A stretch of 64,000 nt of DNA from Holtiella sp036655075 (GCF_036655075.1 NZ_JAVVQU010000003.1:52227-116226); one strand, 5' to 3'; numbered from the stretch's first letter, positions 1 to 8,891 are shown. Translations and numbers: made by a program. The notes: generated by a model not told the origin, from the sequence alone.

Positions 1-384
1 CGTATCGTTCTTGCAGTAAGAAGCTCTGTACCAACTAAAAAAGAAAATATGCTTCGCAAAATTGAACGTGTAGCTGAGAACATTGGAGCTATTTACTCAG
101 TAGCTGGGGACTATCCAGCATGGGTCTATTCACCTCATTCTAGAATTCGTGAATTAGCTTCAGAAATCTATGAGCAAAAATATGGTAAAAAGCCAGAGAT
201 TAAGGCAATTCATGCAGGTCTTGAATGTGGTTTTATTTTAGAAAAAATCCCAGGTGTAGATATAATTGCTTTTGGTCCTAATGCTTATGACATCCACTCA
301 CCAGAAGAACGTGCAAGCATCAGCTCAATGATACGTGTGTATGCTTATTTATTAGACCTTCTTAAAGCAATGAAAAACTACTAA
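1..384 (+). CDS. pepD: Cytosolic non-specific dipeptidase PepD (M20 family), C-terminal part
   Basis: The open frame runs in from the left edge without a stop, so this is the last ~127 codons of a longer gene; the Met at 49 is internal. PepD-type M20 enzymes are cytosolic di-zinc aminopeptidases that cleave dipeptides with broad specificity. The visible part has the C-terminal catalytic-domain signature HAGLECG, followed by FGPNAYDIHSPEE, which is typical of the PepD/aminoacyl-histidine dipeptidase subfamily and carries metal-ligand residues. The N-terminal metal-binding half lies outside the window. The stop is followed 15 bases later by the permease gene, so they may be co-transcribed. Confidence 0.88.
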   Translation, partial: RIVLAVRSSVPTKKENMLRKIERVAENIGAIYSVAGDYPAWVYSPHSRIRELASEIYEQKYGKKPEIKAIHAGLECGFILEKIPGVDIIAFGPNAYDIHSPEERASISSMIRVYAYLLDLLKAMKNY

Positions 385-399
385 GAAGGAGTATGCCCT

Positions 400-1554
400 A
401 TGAAATTTGAAAAAAATAATAAGTACTTTACAGTGAGTGTCTATGTGGTAGGCAGTATTCTTGTAACAATCCTTAGTGCATTTTTACTCATTAATTTCAA
501 ACTCATGGGGGGATATATAGCGCAGTTCATAGGATGGTTATATGGCTTATTAAAGCCGCTTATCTTTGGGCTTGTCATTGCCTATTTGTTAGATCCATTG
601 ACTACCTTTTTTGAAAGATGGATTAAAAAACTTTTTAAAAAGAAGAATATAGATCGGAATTACCCAACGGTGCTCACGCTAGTTAGTTTTTTAGTCATTG
701 TAGGCCTTTTTAGCTTGCTTATTGTATTAAACGTGAAAAAGGTGATAGGGGGAGGGGCGGTTAAAAACTTACAAGACAGCTTGACTCAATATGCCGAATA
801 CTTTGCCAATATGATTCAGAGTATGGATTTAGCTACTTCCCATTTTCCATTTATGCAAGGGGACAGCAGCTTGATTATGAAAATCTATGAAGGGATCAAT
901 GGATTGGTCAGTTGGCTGAGTGACAAGAGTATTGCCATTTTAACGGGTATAGGGAGCAATTTGCTTAACTTAGGATTAGGTTTTGCGATTGCCTTTTATG
1001 CCCTAAAAGATAAGACTAAACTTTTATGCATTTATAATCGTTTTTTAAGCCTTATTCTGCCAGAACGTATTCAGAGTGAAGCAAGGGATATTGGACGAGA
1101 TATTGACTATGTTTTTTCAGGCTATATTAGAGGACAGCTTATAGATGCGGTCATCATGGGAACTTTAATCAGTGTAACACTGATGATGATAGGCATAGAC
1201 TTTGCTATTATTATTGGTGTAATCTCAGGGATTTTTAATCTTATTCCTTACTTTGGACCGATTGTGGGATTTATTCTTGCAGGTCTTATTGGATTGATTG
1301 GACCACACCCTGTGAAGGGCTTGTATGCAGTACTCGCTGTCATGGCATTGCAACAAGTAGATGGATGGTTTATTGTACCTAAGGTGATGGGAAAGACCGT
1401 AAAGTTACACCCTATTGCCGTGTTGCTTGCCATTGTTATAGGTGGTGAACTTTTTGGATTAATTGGGATCTTGCTGGGCGTACCTGTGGCAGCTTTTATT
1501 CGTCTGCTTATTATACGCTATATGGGAGACTTATTTAATGGGGAAGAAACGTAA
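400..1554 (+). CDS. AI-2E family (PerM/YueF-like) membrane transporter
   Basis: A 384-residue polytopic membrane protein of the AI-2E/UPF0118 family. Hydrophobic segments lie near residues 10-30, 35-65 and 90-110, with several more from 190 to the C-terminus. The hallmark C-terminal half holds a Gly-rich run around IPYFGPIVG and a QQVDGWFIVPKVMG-like stretch before the last helices. Members have been linked to autoinducer-2 export, Na+/H+ antiport or unknown solutes, so the substrate cannot be named. An AAGGAG ribosome site lies 8 bases before the ATG. The gene ends about 100 bases before a strong terminator shared with convergent tyrS. Confidence 0.85.
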   Translation: MKFEKNNKYFTVSVYVVGSILVTILSAFLLINFKLMGGYIAQFIGWLYGLLKPLIFGLVIAYLLDPLTTFFERWIKKLFKKKNIDRNYPTVLTLVSFLVIVGLFSLLIVLNVKKVIGGGAVKNLQDSLTQYAEYFANMIQSMDLATSHFPFMQGDSSLIMKIYEGINGLVSWLSDKSIAILTGIGSNLLNLGLGFAIAFYALKDKTKLLCIYNRFLSLILPERIQSEARDIGRDIDYVFSGYIRGQLIDAVIMGTLISVTLMMIGIDFAIIIGVISGIFNLIPYFGPIVGFILAGLIGLIGPHPVKGLYAVLAVMALQQVDGWFIVPKVMGKTVKLHPIAVLLAIVIGGELFGLIGILLGVPVAAFIRLLIIRYMGDLFNGEET

Positions 1555-1656
1555 TAATGTAACAAGCAGGCTGTTGTATTAAATCTACAAAATTATAGGA
1601 CTTAGAGAAGCCTCATAGACAAGTGAAGAGGCATATAATAAAGTATACAAAAGCAT

Positions 1657-1687
1657 ATAAAAGGGCTACCTAAGGTAGCCCTTTTAT
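1657..1687. terminator. Bidirectional rho-independent terminator between the permease and tyrS
   Basis: A perfect 14-bp stem (left arm 1657-1670, right arm 1674-1687) with a 3-base loop. A/T runs on both flanks let it end transcription from both directions. Confidence 0.9.
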
Positions 1688-1712
1688 AACCCTTATAGCA
1701 TATGCGAATGGA

Positions 1713-2939
1713 TTAGATAAGATTGACTTGATGGAAAACTTTTTTCCCTTTTTGAATCATTAATGCACCATCAATGAAAAGGTCAGTTGTCACTTTGAAG
1801 TCAATTGCTTCAACAGCTTTTCCTTCAAGTTTGATACCTTTTTGTGTAAGTAAACGACGTGCTTCGGAACGTGTTGCTACAAGTCCCGTATGGTCTACAA
1901 GCAGACTGATAATGTCTAGGCCTTCATTGAAGAGGTCAGTGCTAAGGTCTGTAGTTGGAAGAGAACCACTTGCACCTTTCCCAGCAAAGGCAGCTTGAGC
2001 TGCTTCTTCAGCTTTTTTTGCTTCTTCTTCACCATGAACAATTTTTGTAATCTCAAAGGCAAGATGTGCTTTTGCAGTGTTGATTGCAGCACCTTCTACG
2101 TTGCAAAGGCCATCAATTTCATCCATAGGAAGGAATGTAAGGAGACATAAGCATTTTCTAACATCTGCATCAGCTACATTTCTCCAGTATTGATAGAATT
2201 CATAAGGAGATGTTTTTTCAGCATCTAACCATACAGCACCATTTTCCGTTTTACCCATCTTCTTACCTTCACTATTTGTAAGAAGAGAGAAAGTCATACC
2301 AAAAGCAGTATCACCATGGAGACGTCTTACAAGTTCAACACCACCTAAGATGTTAGACCATTGATCATTTCCGCCAAGTTCTAATTTGCAGTTGTATTTT
2401 CTGTAAAGTTCTAGGAAGTCATAAGATTGCATAAGCATGTAGTTAAACTCTAGGAAAGAAAGACCCTTTTCAAGACGTTGTTTGAAGCATTCGGCTGTAA
2501 GCATACGGTTTACAGAGAAATGTACGCCAACTTCGCGGAGGAATTCAATGTAGTTTAAGTTAAGGAGCCAGTCCCCATTGTCTACGATCATAGCTTGGTC
2601 CTCGTCAAAAGAGATAAAGCGAGAAAGTTGTTGTTTGAAACAGGCTACGTTATGTTTGATGATTTCTGGTGTAAGCATTTTACGCATATCTGTTTTTCCC
2701 GTAGGATCCCCTACCATACCTGTTCCGCCACCTAAAAGTGCAATAGGACGATGACCAGCTTTTTGCATGTGTGACATAGCCATAACGGTTACAAAGTGAC
2801 CTACATGTAGACTATCAGCAGTAGGGTCGAAACCAATGTAGAACGTTACACTTTCTTTTTCTAAAAGCTCTCTAATTTCTTTTTCATGTGTTGTTTGTTG
2901 GATAAACCCACGTTCCATTAAAGTATCAAATACATTCAT
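1713..2939 (-). CDS. tyrS: Tyrosyl-tRNA synthetase
   Basis: Cytosolic class I aminoacyl-tRNA synthetase that activates tyrosine and charges tRNA-Tyr. The Rossmann catalytic domain carries the HIGH-type motif HVGH at residues 45-48 and the KMSKS-type loop KMGKT at 227-231. A C-terminal S4 RNA-binding domain lies at about 340-405 (ARRLLTQKGIKLEG). At 408 residues it has the usual bacterial TyrS length. The start is supported by AGGAGG 7 bases upstream on the minus strand. Transcription is preceded by a tyrosine T-box leader, so uncharged tRNA-Tyr should raise expression. It is a single-gene unit closed by the terminator at 1657-1687. Confidence 0.97.
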   Translation of the reverse strand: MNVFDTLMERGFIQQTTHEKEIRELLEKESVTFYIGFDPTADSLHVGHFVTVMAMSHMQKAGHRPIALLGGGTGMVGDPTGKTDMRKMLTPEIIKHNVACFKQQLSRFISFDEDQAMIVDNGDWLLNLNYIEFLREVGVHFSVNRMLTAECFKQRLEKGLSFLEFNYMLMQSYDFLELYRKYNCKLELGGNDQWSNILGGVELVRRLHGDTAFGMTFSLLTNSEGKKMGKTENGAVWLDAEKTSPYEFYQYWRNVADADVRKCLCLLTFLPMDEIDGLCNVEGAAINTAKAHLAFEITKIVHGEEEAKKAEEAAQAAFAGKGASGSLPTTDLSTDLFNEGLDIISLLVDHTGLVATRSEARRLLTQKGIKLEGKAVEAIDFKVTTDLFIDGALMIQKGKKVFHQVNLI

Positions 2940-2984
2940 CTTTAAAAACCTCCTAAAATTTATCTAATCATGTCCTTAAAAATC

Positions 2985-3219
2985 AATAAAAAAAGGGTGC
3001 CTCGCCTTATATAAAGGACGAGATCACCCGTGGTACCACCTTTGTTTGCAAATAAACTTTGCCTCGAACATGATAACGGCATGTAACCGGCACAAGTGTG
3101 CAACTCAAAAGGTGTAATTCACAATAGGCTTCCTATATGCTTGCACCAACCGCATACTCTCTAAAAGGTCCGACCTACTGCTACTAGCTCTTTATCAACA
3201 TTTTTAGACGATATAATTG
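2985..3219 (-). promoter_or_regulatory. Tyrosine-specific T-box riboswitch leader of tyrS
   Basis: Read on the minus strand, the leader contains the T-box core TGGTACCACGG (plus-strand 3030-3041), which pairs with the NCCA end of uncharged tRNA in the antiterminator. It is followed by an intrinsic terminator stem (GGGTG..., ...CACCC) and a run of T at about 2990. The Stem I specifier region reads GAATTACACC, with TAC (Tyr) at plus positions 3116-3114, matching the downstream tyrS. When tRNA-Tyr is uncharged the antiterminator should form and let transcription continue. Limits are approximate: from the predicted start site to the end of the T-run. Confidence 0.93.
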
Positions 3220-3225
3220 GTTACT

Positions 3226-3253
3226 ATTATAACATAGCAAAAAAAATTTGCAA
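3226..3253 (-). promoter_or_regulatory. Sigma-A-type promoter of the tyrS leader
   Basis: On the minus strand a -35 TTGCAA (3253-3248) and a -10 TATAAT (3231-3226) are separated by 16 bases, placing the start of the T-box transcript at about 3219. Confidence 0.75.
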
Positions 3254-3267
3254 GACTTGAATTATAA

Positions 3268-3297
3268 TTGTATGAAGTTACCAAAATATGGTAATAT
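3268..3297 (+). promoter_or_regulatory. Possible promoter of the debranching-enzyme gene
   Basis: TTGTAT (3268-3273) and TAATAT (3292-3297) are 18 bases apart in a very AT-rich stretch 48 bases before the gene, divergent from the tyrS promoter. Weak boxes in AT-rich DNA; tentative. Together with the T-box this accounts for the 405-base gap 2940-3344. Confidence 0.35.
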
Positions 3298-3344
3298 ATA
3301 TATAAGCTAACGATTCTGTAAATAAGCCACAGTGGGAGGAACTT

Positions 3345-5300
3345 ATGTTTAAAATAGAGAAGGGTTTTCCTTTATTGGGGTGTAAGCTAGTGGAAAAATG
3401 GGGTTACTTTGGTATTTATGCAACTAAGGCTGAACAAATGATTCTAAAAATCTATCAATATGTCTATGAGGAGACCCCACTTGTAGAGGTCGTTTTAAAT
3501 AAAGTAGATGATAGTACAGGTGACATCTTTCATATTGGTGTCAGTGATATAGAGGAAGGCTTTGCTTATAGTTGGCAAGTGGTGGGTGAAAAGGGAGAAA
3601 TAAGTCCACCACTGATTGATCCTTATACGAGAAGTTTATCAGCCTTTCCCAAAGGGAGTAACCATTATAAGAATATTATCTTAAAGGATAAGATTTATAC
3701 AAAACATAGACCACATATTCCTTGGGAAGAGACCATTATTTATGAAATGCATGTGGGAGCATTCACAAAAAGTCCTACAAGTGGAATAGAAGAAAGGGAA
3801 AAGGGGACCTATGAAGGAATTTTGAAGAAATTACCTTATTTGAAAGCACTGGGTGTCACAAGCCTAGAACTTTTACCGGTTTTTAAATGGAATAAGCATA
3901 CACTATTCAACAAGCACCCCATTACTCAAGAGACGCTGCAAGATGAATGGGGGTATAATACCATTGCTTTTTTTGCACTTCAAGAAACCTATGCTACAGA
4001 CAAAGGCGTACTAGGTGAGGTAAAGGCGTTTAGAAACTTTATTGAAACGATGCATCAAAATGGAATGGAAGTCATTTTAGATGTGGTCTATAACCACACG
4101 GGAGAAGGCGGAAAAGATGGAAAGCTCTTTAACTTTAAAGCTTTGGCTCCAGAAGTGTATTATAAATGGCATAATGGTTACCATCGTAATGACGCAGGGA
4201 CAGGCAACACCCTTAATAATAAGCATCTTATAACTAAGCAACTTATTCTAGATAGCTTAAGATACTGGGTAGTTTGTATGGGTGTAGATGGTTTTCGCTT
4301 TGACCTAGCTTCAATACTTATGCAAAATCAGGATGGAAATTGGTATGAGGGTTCTTTAGTAGAGGATATTGCCAATGACCCTATGCTATCTCATGTGAAA
4401 CTTATTGCAGAGTGTTGGGATGCCAAAGGTGCCTATGATGTAGGACGTATGCCTTATCCTTATGCAGAGTGGAGCGACTGCTATAGAGACACTATGCGGC
4501 GATTTATAAGAGGCGACCAAGGGATGACCAATGCTGTTGCAAGGTGTTTAACTGGGAGTGAAATCCAATTCCAAGATGTTAGAAAAGGGAAAAGTCATAG
4601 TATTCAGTTCATTACGGCTCACGATGGCTTTACCATGTGGGATCTGGTTTCTTATCAACATAAGCATAATGCCTTAAACGGAGAAGATAATCGGGATGGG
4701 AACAATAACAACTATAGTCATAATTGCGGAGAAGAAGGGGAAACTCAAAAAGAAAGTGTTCTTTCTTTAAGAAGAAAAAGAATGAAGAATTACTTTGCTT
4801 TGCTTTTGCTTTCTCAAGGGGTACCCATGCTGCTAATGGGAGATGAAGTGGGGCGAACACAAAAAGGTAATAATAATGCTTACTGTCAAGATAATGAGAT
4901 TTCTTGGATGGACTGGGACCTGGTTGAAAAGAATAAAGAGCTCCTAGAATTTGTAGCGCGTATGATAGGATTTAGAAAACAAAGTAACTGCTTTAAAAAG
5001 GCTTATAGTAATCAATTAAAAGTGACTTTTCATGGAGTGAATTATAATGAACCCGATTGGTCTTATTATTCCTGCAGTTTAGCTGTGCAAATTGAGGTAG
5101 AAAGCGAGAAACTGTATATTATGATGAACAATTATATTGAACCTCTAATGTTTGAATTACCTAAAGCGTCTAAAGGATGGCAGCTTATTGTAGATACTTC
5201 ACAACCTGAAAGTTTTGTAGCATGCCAACTCAAGTTACAAGCGTCTAGGTATAGTATGAATCCTTTTACTGTATGTGTTTTTAAAGCATGTGAAAAATAG
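3345..5300 (+). CDS. glgX: Glycogen debranching enzyme, GlgX/isoamylase type (GH13)
   Basis: A 651-residue cytosolic glycoside hydrolase expected to cleave alpha-1,6 branches of glycogen or related alpha-glucans. An N-terminal CBM48-like beta domain covers about residues 1-110. The GH13 barrel follows with its conserved regions: DVVYNHTGE (region I, Asp246), GFRFDLAS with the nucleophile Asp320, LIAECWDA with acid/base Glu356, and ITAHDGFT with His426-Asp427. The NYSHNCGEEGET stretch is typical of the GlgX/TreX/isoamylase branch rather than alpha-amylase. A type I pullulanase activity is an alternative name. It stands alone between the divergent tyrS leader and a 25-bp terminator stem that includes its stop codon. 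Confidence 0.87.
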   Translation: MFKIEKGFPLLGCKLVEKWGYFGIYATKAEQMILKIYQYVYEETPLVEVVLNKVDDSTGDIFHIGVSDIEEGFAYSWQVVGEKGEISPPLIDPYTRSLSAFPKGSNHYKNIILKDKIYTKHRPHIPWEETIIYEMHVGAFTKSPTSGIEEREKGTYEGILKKLPYLKALGVTSLELLPVFKWNKHTLFNKHPITQETLQDEWGYNTIAFFALQETYATDKGVLGEVKAFRNFIETMHQNGMEVILDVVYNHTGEGGKDGKLFNFKALAPEVYYKWHNGYHRNDAGTGNTLNNKHLITKQLILDSLRYWVVCMGVDGFRFDLASILMQNQDGNWYEGSLVEDIANDPMLSHVKLIAECWDAKGAYDVGRMPYPYAEWSDCYRDTMRRFIRGDQGMTNAVARCLTGSEIQFQDVRKGKSHSIQFITAHDGFTMWDLVSYQHKHNALNGEDNRDGNNNNYSHNCGEEGETQKESVLSLRRKRMKNYFALLLLSQGVPMLLMGDEVGRTQKGNNNAYCQDNEISWMDWDLVEKNKELLEFVARMIGFRKQSNCFKKAYSNQLKVTFHGVNYNEPDWSYYSCSLAVQIEVESEKLYIMMNNYIEPLMFELPKASKGWQLIVDTSQPESFVACQLKLQASRYSMNPFTVCVFKACEK

Positions 5301-5345
5301 TAGGGTAGTCATTATAAAGTTTTATAATGACTACCCTACTATTTT
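5294..5345. terminator. Long bidirectional terminator, glgX / P-loop ATPase
   Basis: A perfect 25-bp inverted repeat with a 2-base centre (about 5319-5320): left arm 5294-5318, right arm 5321-5345. The glgX stop codon TAG (5298-5300) is inside the stem. A-rich and T-rich edges suit termination of both convergent genes. Confidence 0.88.
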
Positions 5346-5357
5346 ATAATAAGCTAA

Positions 5358-5768
5358 TTAAGCAACTAGATAAGACAAAAGAGAAGCTGGGATTTCTTGA
5401 TTAGAGCAAGAAGCACCGACGATGAAGTTAACATCATATTTATCAGAAAGCTTTTTAAGCTTTTCAAAAAAGAGGGCCAATTCATCTATGCCAAGATGGG
5501 TGATTTGAATAAGTTCATCAATAAAAACAAGTTCAGTATCATGATTGCTAGATAAGATACCGCATAGAAAACCAAAAAAATCATGAGAATGGAGAGGGAA
5601 AGAGGCTGTTTCAATAAGACGGATGTGATGAGAAAGTGCAAAGCGATGCTGGGTTGTACTATCGATGTAAACAATATGACCATTTAAAGACCGACTTCTT
5701 TCATTTGCCAATTCTATCATTTGTTTTGTTTTACCTTCGCCTGTTTGACCTGTAATAATCTGTATCAT
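5358..5768 (-). CDS. Small P-loop NTPase of unknown function
   Basis: A 136-residue protein with Walker A GQTGEGKT at residues 7-14 and Walker B LVFIDE with Asp84-Glu85. A Cys pair-like GASCSNQ lies near the C-terminus. It is little more than one RecA-like core, with no DNA-binding or membrane domain visible. A GTG at 5777 would add three residues, but AGGGGTG sits 6 bases before the ATG at 5768 and almost none of it precedes the GTG, so I chose the ATG. Similar single-domain ATPases occur in clostridia as uncharacterised proteins. It ends at the shared terminator and no operon partner is adjacent. Function not assigned. Confidence 0.75.
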   Translation of the reverse strand: MIQIITGQTGEGKTKQMIELANERSRSLNGHIVYIDSTTQHRFALSHHIRLIETASFPLHSHDFFGFLCGILSSNHDTELVFIDELIQITHLGIDELALFFEKLKKLSDKYDVNFIVGASCSNQEIPASLLSYLVA

Positions 5769-6074
5769 GGTTATCACCCCTAATATGATTTATTAATATA
5801 CATATTCAACATATTGCCTAAAATATCCTTTAATATTAAAAATATTTTATAAAAAATTAAGCAAAAGAGGTATAAAAATAACTCGGCCACCTTTCTGTAA
5901 AAAAACTGGAAATCTATGCTTAATAGTATGAGTTTAAAATATTTTTTTATACAAAACGTGATTATTTGGAATATATAACCAATTTTAATCTATATATAGT
6001 ATAGAAGGCTTGTTTGACAAAAGAGGAGACTCGTTTTACCATAAAGAAAAAGCAATTAAAGGAGCTAGAAAGAA
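5769..6074. other. AT-rich intergenic region between divergent genes
   Basis: About 306 bases between the P-loop ATPase (minus) and the radical SAM gene (plus). Apart from a candidate promoter for the downstream gene near the right end, I see no open frame with a ribosome site, no clear hairpin and no RNA gene. Confidence 0.6.
6014..6042 (+). promoter_or_regulatory. Candidate promoter of the TIGR01212 gene
   Basis: A perfect -35 TTGACA (6014-6019) and a weak -10 TACCAT (6037-6042) at 17-base spacing, 33 bases before the ATG. The -10 matches at only four of six positions. Confidence 0.4.
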
Positions 6075-7031
6075 ATGGCTTATCAACGTTATGCAGATAC
6101 ATTGAAAGAAAAATATGGAGAAAAGGTGTATAAGATTCCTATTAACCTACCTGTAACTTGTCCAAATAGAGATGGAAATTGTGGCACAGGTGGCTGTACA
6201 TTTTGCAGTGATGTAGGCATTGGTTACGAAATGTTAGATACTAAAATCCATATTCAAGATCAACTTAAGAAAAATATTGAGTATATAGGAAAACGTTATA
6301 AAGCGAATAAGTTTATTGCCTATTTACAAAATTTTAGTAATACGTATATGCCTCTTGAAACATTCAAAGAAGTACTTGGACAAATTCGTTATGAAGGGTT
6401 AGTTGGAATTAGTATTTCTACAAGACCGGACTGTATTCATGAAGATTACCTAAGAGCCATTCAAGCATGGCAAGCAGAAACAGGCTACGATGTTTGTATT
6501 GAACTCGGTCTTCAAACTATGAACTACCATACGTTAAAGCATATTAATAGAGGGCATGGCTTAAGTGAGTATTTAGATGCAGTCTTACGCATTAAACGCT
6601 ATGGATTTGAGATTTGTACCCATCTCATTTTGAATTTACCTTGGGATAATCTAGATGATGTTGTTGAAAATGCTAAGTTAATGAGTGTTTTAGAGATGGA
6701 TTACATTAAGCTTCATGCGCTATATATTACAAAAAACACAAAAATGGGGCGTCAATATGAAGCGGGAGAATTTGAAATGATTTCCAAAGAAGAATATGAG
6801 GAAAGGGTGATTGCCTTTTTACGCTATTTAGCACCTGAAGTGGTGATACAACGGATTATAGGGCGTGCACCAGAAGAATATACGCTATTTGCCAATTGGA
6901 ATACAAGTTGGTGGAAAATTCACGATGAAATTATAGCACAGATGGTAGACCAAGGGCTTCAACAAGGTGATTTATGTGACTATCGTAATGGTAAGGCACT
7001 TGGGAAATTTATGACTAAAGAAGAAGCATAG
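6075..7031 (+). CDS. TIGR01212 family (YhcC-like) radical SAM protein
   Basis: A 318-residue cytosolic radical SAM enzyme related to E. coli YhcC and the Elp3-like fold. The N-terminal segment has the family cysteines in CPNRDGNCGTGGCTFCSD (residues 29-46), including the CxxC that helps hold the 4Fe-4S cluster. Further family blocks are SISTRPD, ELGLQTMNYHTL and LHALYITKNT. The reaction of this family is not established; some members are annotated as tRNA or metabolite modifying. AAAGGAG lies 8 bases before the start. The stop is embedded in a terminator hairpin, so it is likely monocistronic. Confidence 0.9.
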   Translation: MAYQRYADTLKEKYGEKVYKIPINLPVTCPNRDGNCGTGGCTFCSDVGIGYEMLDTKIHIQDQLKKNIEYIGKRYKANKFIAYLQNFSNTYMPLETFKEVLGQIRYEGLVGISISTRPDCIHEDYLRAIQAWQAETGYDVCIELGLQTMNYHTLKHINRGHGLSEYLDAVLRIKRYGFEICTHLILNLPWDNLDDVVENAKLMSVLEMDYIKLHALYITKNTKMGRQYEAGEFEMISKEEYEERVIAFLRYLAPEVVIQRIIGRAPEEYTLFANWNTSWWKIHDEIIAQMVDQGLQQGDLCDYRNGKALGKFMTKEEA

Positions 7032-7052
7032 GGATATGCTTCTTTATTTTTT
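7022..7052 (+). terminator. Terminator of the TIGR01212 gene
   Basis: A perfect 10-bp stem (7022-7031 with 7036-7045), GGGA loop, followed by TTTATTTTTT. The stem includes the last codons and the stop. Confidence 0.8.
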
Positions 7053-7079
7053 ATAAAAAAGAGTAAGGGGGGGTAGAAA

Positions 7080-8108
7080 GTGGGGCAATTTGAGCGTTTT
7101 ATGAGCCAAATTACATATGATATGGGGCGTAAGAGGAGCTATGCGAAAGGTCGTAAAATACGTGCAGGAAGTGCGCCTATAAGAATAACAGCACCTACAA
7201 ACAATCGACAAGCAGCGACAAGACGTAGACCTACTGTTAATTTTGCGGTGATTGAGGGCACTGAGAGTTTGAAAAAGTTTCTTGGTATTTTACTCATTGC
7301 TGTGGGGGTTATACTTGTTTTGACTAAATGTGCAGGGGGAACAGGAGCAAAGGAAAACACGCGTACAGAGGTACAGGGGCAACCGGTTCTGACACAAGTG
7401 GCTAAAGTATACACAGAGCATCTTCAAGATTTGACTATTGGAGGAGAAGACTTAGGTAGATTGCTCAGTGCTTCTTTAAAATACAAAAAGGACTACGCCC
7501 ATACACTTGCTGTATGGGCAGTAGAATCTTATAAAGGCGTGCCGATTAAAGAAATTGAAAAGTATGTGAGGGAAAAGGATACAACAAACCTTTTAGATGA
7601 GTTTGGAATGTATGATAGTGCAGCAGCGGTGTACAAGCAGTTTATTTATGATGTCCAATGTTTCCCTGTCAAAGAAAAGGGGGTGTATACTTATCAAAAT
7701 GGTTGGAAAGAATCTAGAAGCTACAATGGAAATCGGCTGCACTATGGGATAGATATTATGGCAAAAGAGAATGAGCCAGGACGTATCAAGGTAAGAAGCA
7801 TGAGCGATGGTGTTATAGAAAATATAGGTTGGAATGAAACAGGTGGGTATCGCGTAGGGATACGAAGCAAAAGTGGTGCATACTTCTATTATGCCCATTT
7901 GGATCGTTACATAAATGCACTTAAAAAAGGCGATTACGTACAAGCGGGTGATGTCATTGGTATGATGGGAGATACAGGGTATGGAGAAGAAGGTACAAGA
8001 GGAAAATTCCCTGTACATTTACATATAGGTATAGCGGTGAAAACCCCAGATAGCGTGGAGTTTTGGGTGAATCCCTATAGTATCCTTCAATATTTAGAAC
8101 AGAAATAA
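7080..8108 (+). CDS. Membrane-anchored M23 (LytM-type) peptidoglycan endopeptidase
   Basis: A 342-residue type II membrane protein. Residues 1-65 form a strongly basic cytoplasmic tail (clusters around RKRSYAKGRKIR and ATRRRP). One hydrophobic segment lies at about 66-84, then a linker region, and the M23 domain occupies about 195-340. Zinc-ligand motifs HYGID and HLHIG are both present, so it should be an active Zn endopeptidase cutting peptide cross-links. Translation starts at a GTG preceded by a G-rich ribosome site. It is followed by a good promoter for the next operon. Its exact target bond and role (growth, division or sporulation) cannot be read from sequence. Confidence 0.85.
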   Translation: MGQFERFMSQITYDMGRKRSYAKGRKIRAGSAPIRITAPTNNRQAATRRRPTVNFAVIEGTESLKKFLGILLIAVGVILVLTKCAGGTGAKENTRTEVQGQPVLTQVAKVYTEHLQDLTIGGEDLGRLLSASLKYKKDYAHTLAVWAVESYKGVPIKEIEKYVREKDTTNLLDEFGMYDSAAAVYKQFIYDVQCFPVKEKGVYTYQNGWKESRSYNGNRLHYGIDIMAKENEPGRIKVRSMSDGVIENIGWNETGGYRVGIRSKSGAYFYYAHLDRYINALKKGDYVQAGDVIGMMGDTGYGEEGTRGKFPVHLHIGIAVKTPDSVEFWVNPYSILQYLEQK

Positions 8109-8123
8109 TGAAAGGGATGAGCG

Positions 8124-8152
8124 TTGGAATAGGTAGGGACTTATGTTATAAT
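8124..8152 (+). promoter_or_regulatory. Sigma-A-type promoter of the 8.2-11.0 kb operon
   Basis: TTGGAA (8124-8129), 17-base spacer, perfect TATAAT (8147-8152). A predicted start near 8159 leaves a short leader before the ATG at 8196. Confidence 0.75.
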
Positions 8153-8195
8153 AGGCAAAGATAACTTACTCATGGAAATAAAGAGGAGTACTAGG

Positions 8196-8891
8196 ATGAA
8201 AATCTATGCAATTGGAGATTTACATTTAGGCTTGAATATGGATAAGCCTATGAATATATTTGGTGAGACATGGGAAAATCATGTTGAACGTCTAGCTGCT
8301 CAGTGGCGAGCAATTGTTACGCCGGAGGATGTGGTTGTTTTGTGTGGTGACTTATCTTGGGCTATGCGACTTGAACACGCTCAGGCGGATTTGGATTTTA
8401 TAGTGAGTTTACCTGGAAAAAAAGTATGTATTAAAGGAAATCACGACTATTGGTGGGAAAAGATAGGTGTTTTAAATACCTTGTATGACAATATGCATTT
8501 TATTCAAAATACAGCTTATGAAATAGGTGATTATGTTATATGTGGAACAAGAGGATGGCAAAGTCAAGATGCCCCGTCACCAGAAGATGAAAAGATTTAT
8601 AAAAGGGAAGTGGAGAGACTTAGACTTTCTTTAAAAGAGGGGATGAAAAAAGGGGCACGTCAACTAATCGTTGCCTTACACTATCCCCCAACGTATGCGT
8701 GCAAGAGGACATCTCCTTTTACACAACTTATAGATGAGTATCCGGTGCGGCACGTGGTCTACGGTCATTTACATGATGAAAAGGCGTGGCAAGAAGCGCT
8801 TCAAGGTGAAGTGAATAAGGTACAGTATCATCTTGTAGCCAGTGACTACCTAAGTTTTTGCCCTAAAATGATTGTAGCGGATGAAAATTAA
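8196..8891 (+). CDS. Metallophosphoesterase (calcineurin-like, YkuE/SbcD fold)
   Basis: A 231-residue cytosolic phosphoesterase. All five metal-binding blocks are present in order: GDLHLG, GDLSW, GNHDYWW, ALHYPP and YGHLH. An ATG at 8172 would add eight residues (MEIKRSTR), but GAGGAG lies inside that extension, 8 bases before the ATG at 8196, so 8196 is chosen. The substrate is unknown. The family name in clostridia is usually just metallophosphoesterase. It heads a three-gene run with two rRNA-modifying enzymes and follows the promoter at 8124-8152. Confidence 0.85.
   Translation: MKIYAIGDLHLGLNMDKPMNIFGETWENHVERLAAQWRAIVTPEDVVVLCGDLSWAMRLEHAQADLDFIVSLPGKKVCIKGNHDYWWEKIGVLNTLYDNMHFIQNTAYEIGDYVICGTRGWQSQDAPSPEDEKIYKREVERLRLSLKEGMKKGARQLIVALHYPPTYACKRTSPFTQLIDEYPVRHVVYGHLHDEKAWQEALQGEVNKVQYHLVASDYLSFCPKMIVADEN

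Noticed and set aside
400..1554. Quorum-sensing autoinducer-2 exporter
   Set aside because: The family name is historical; members have varied or unknown substrates and no lux genes are present.
7593..8018. 141-codon open frame on the minus strand
   Set aside because: It is antisense to the M23 gene, has no ribosome site, and its product is a low-complexity Cys/Ile/Phe mix with no domain.
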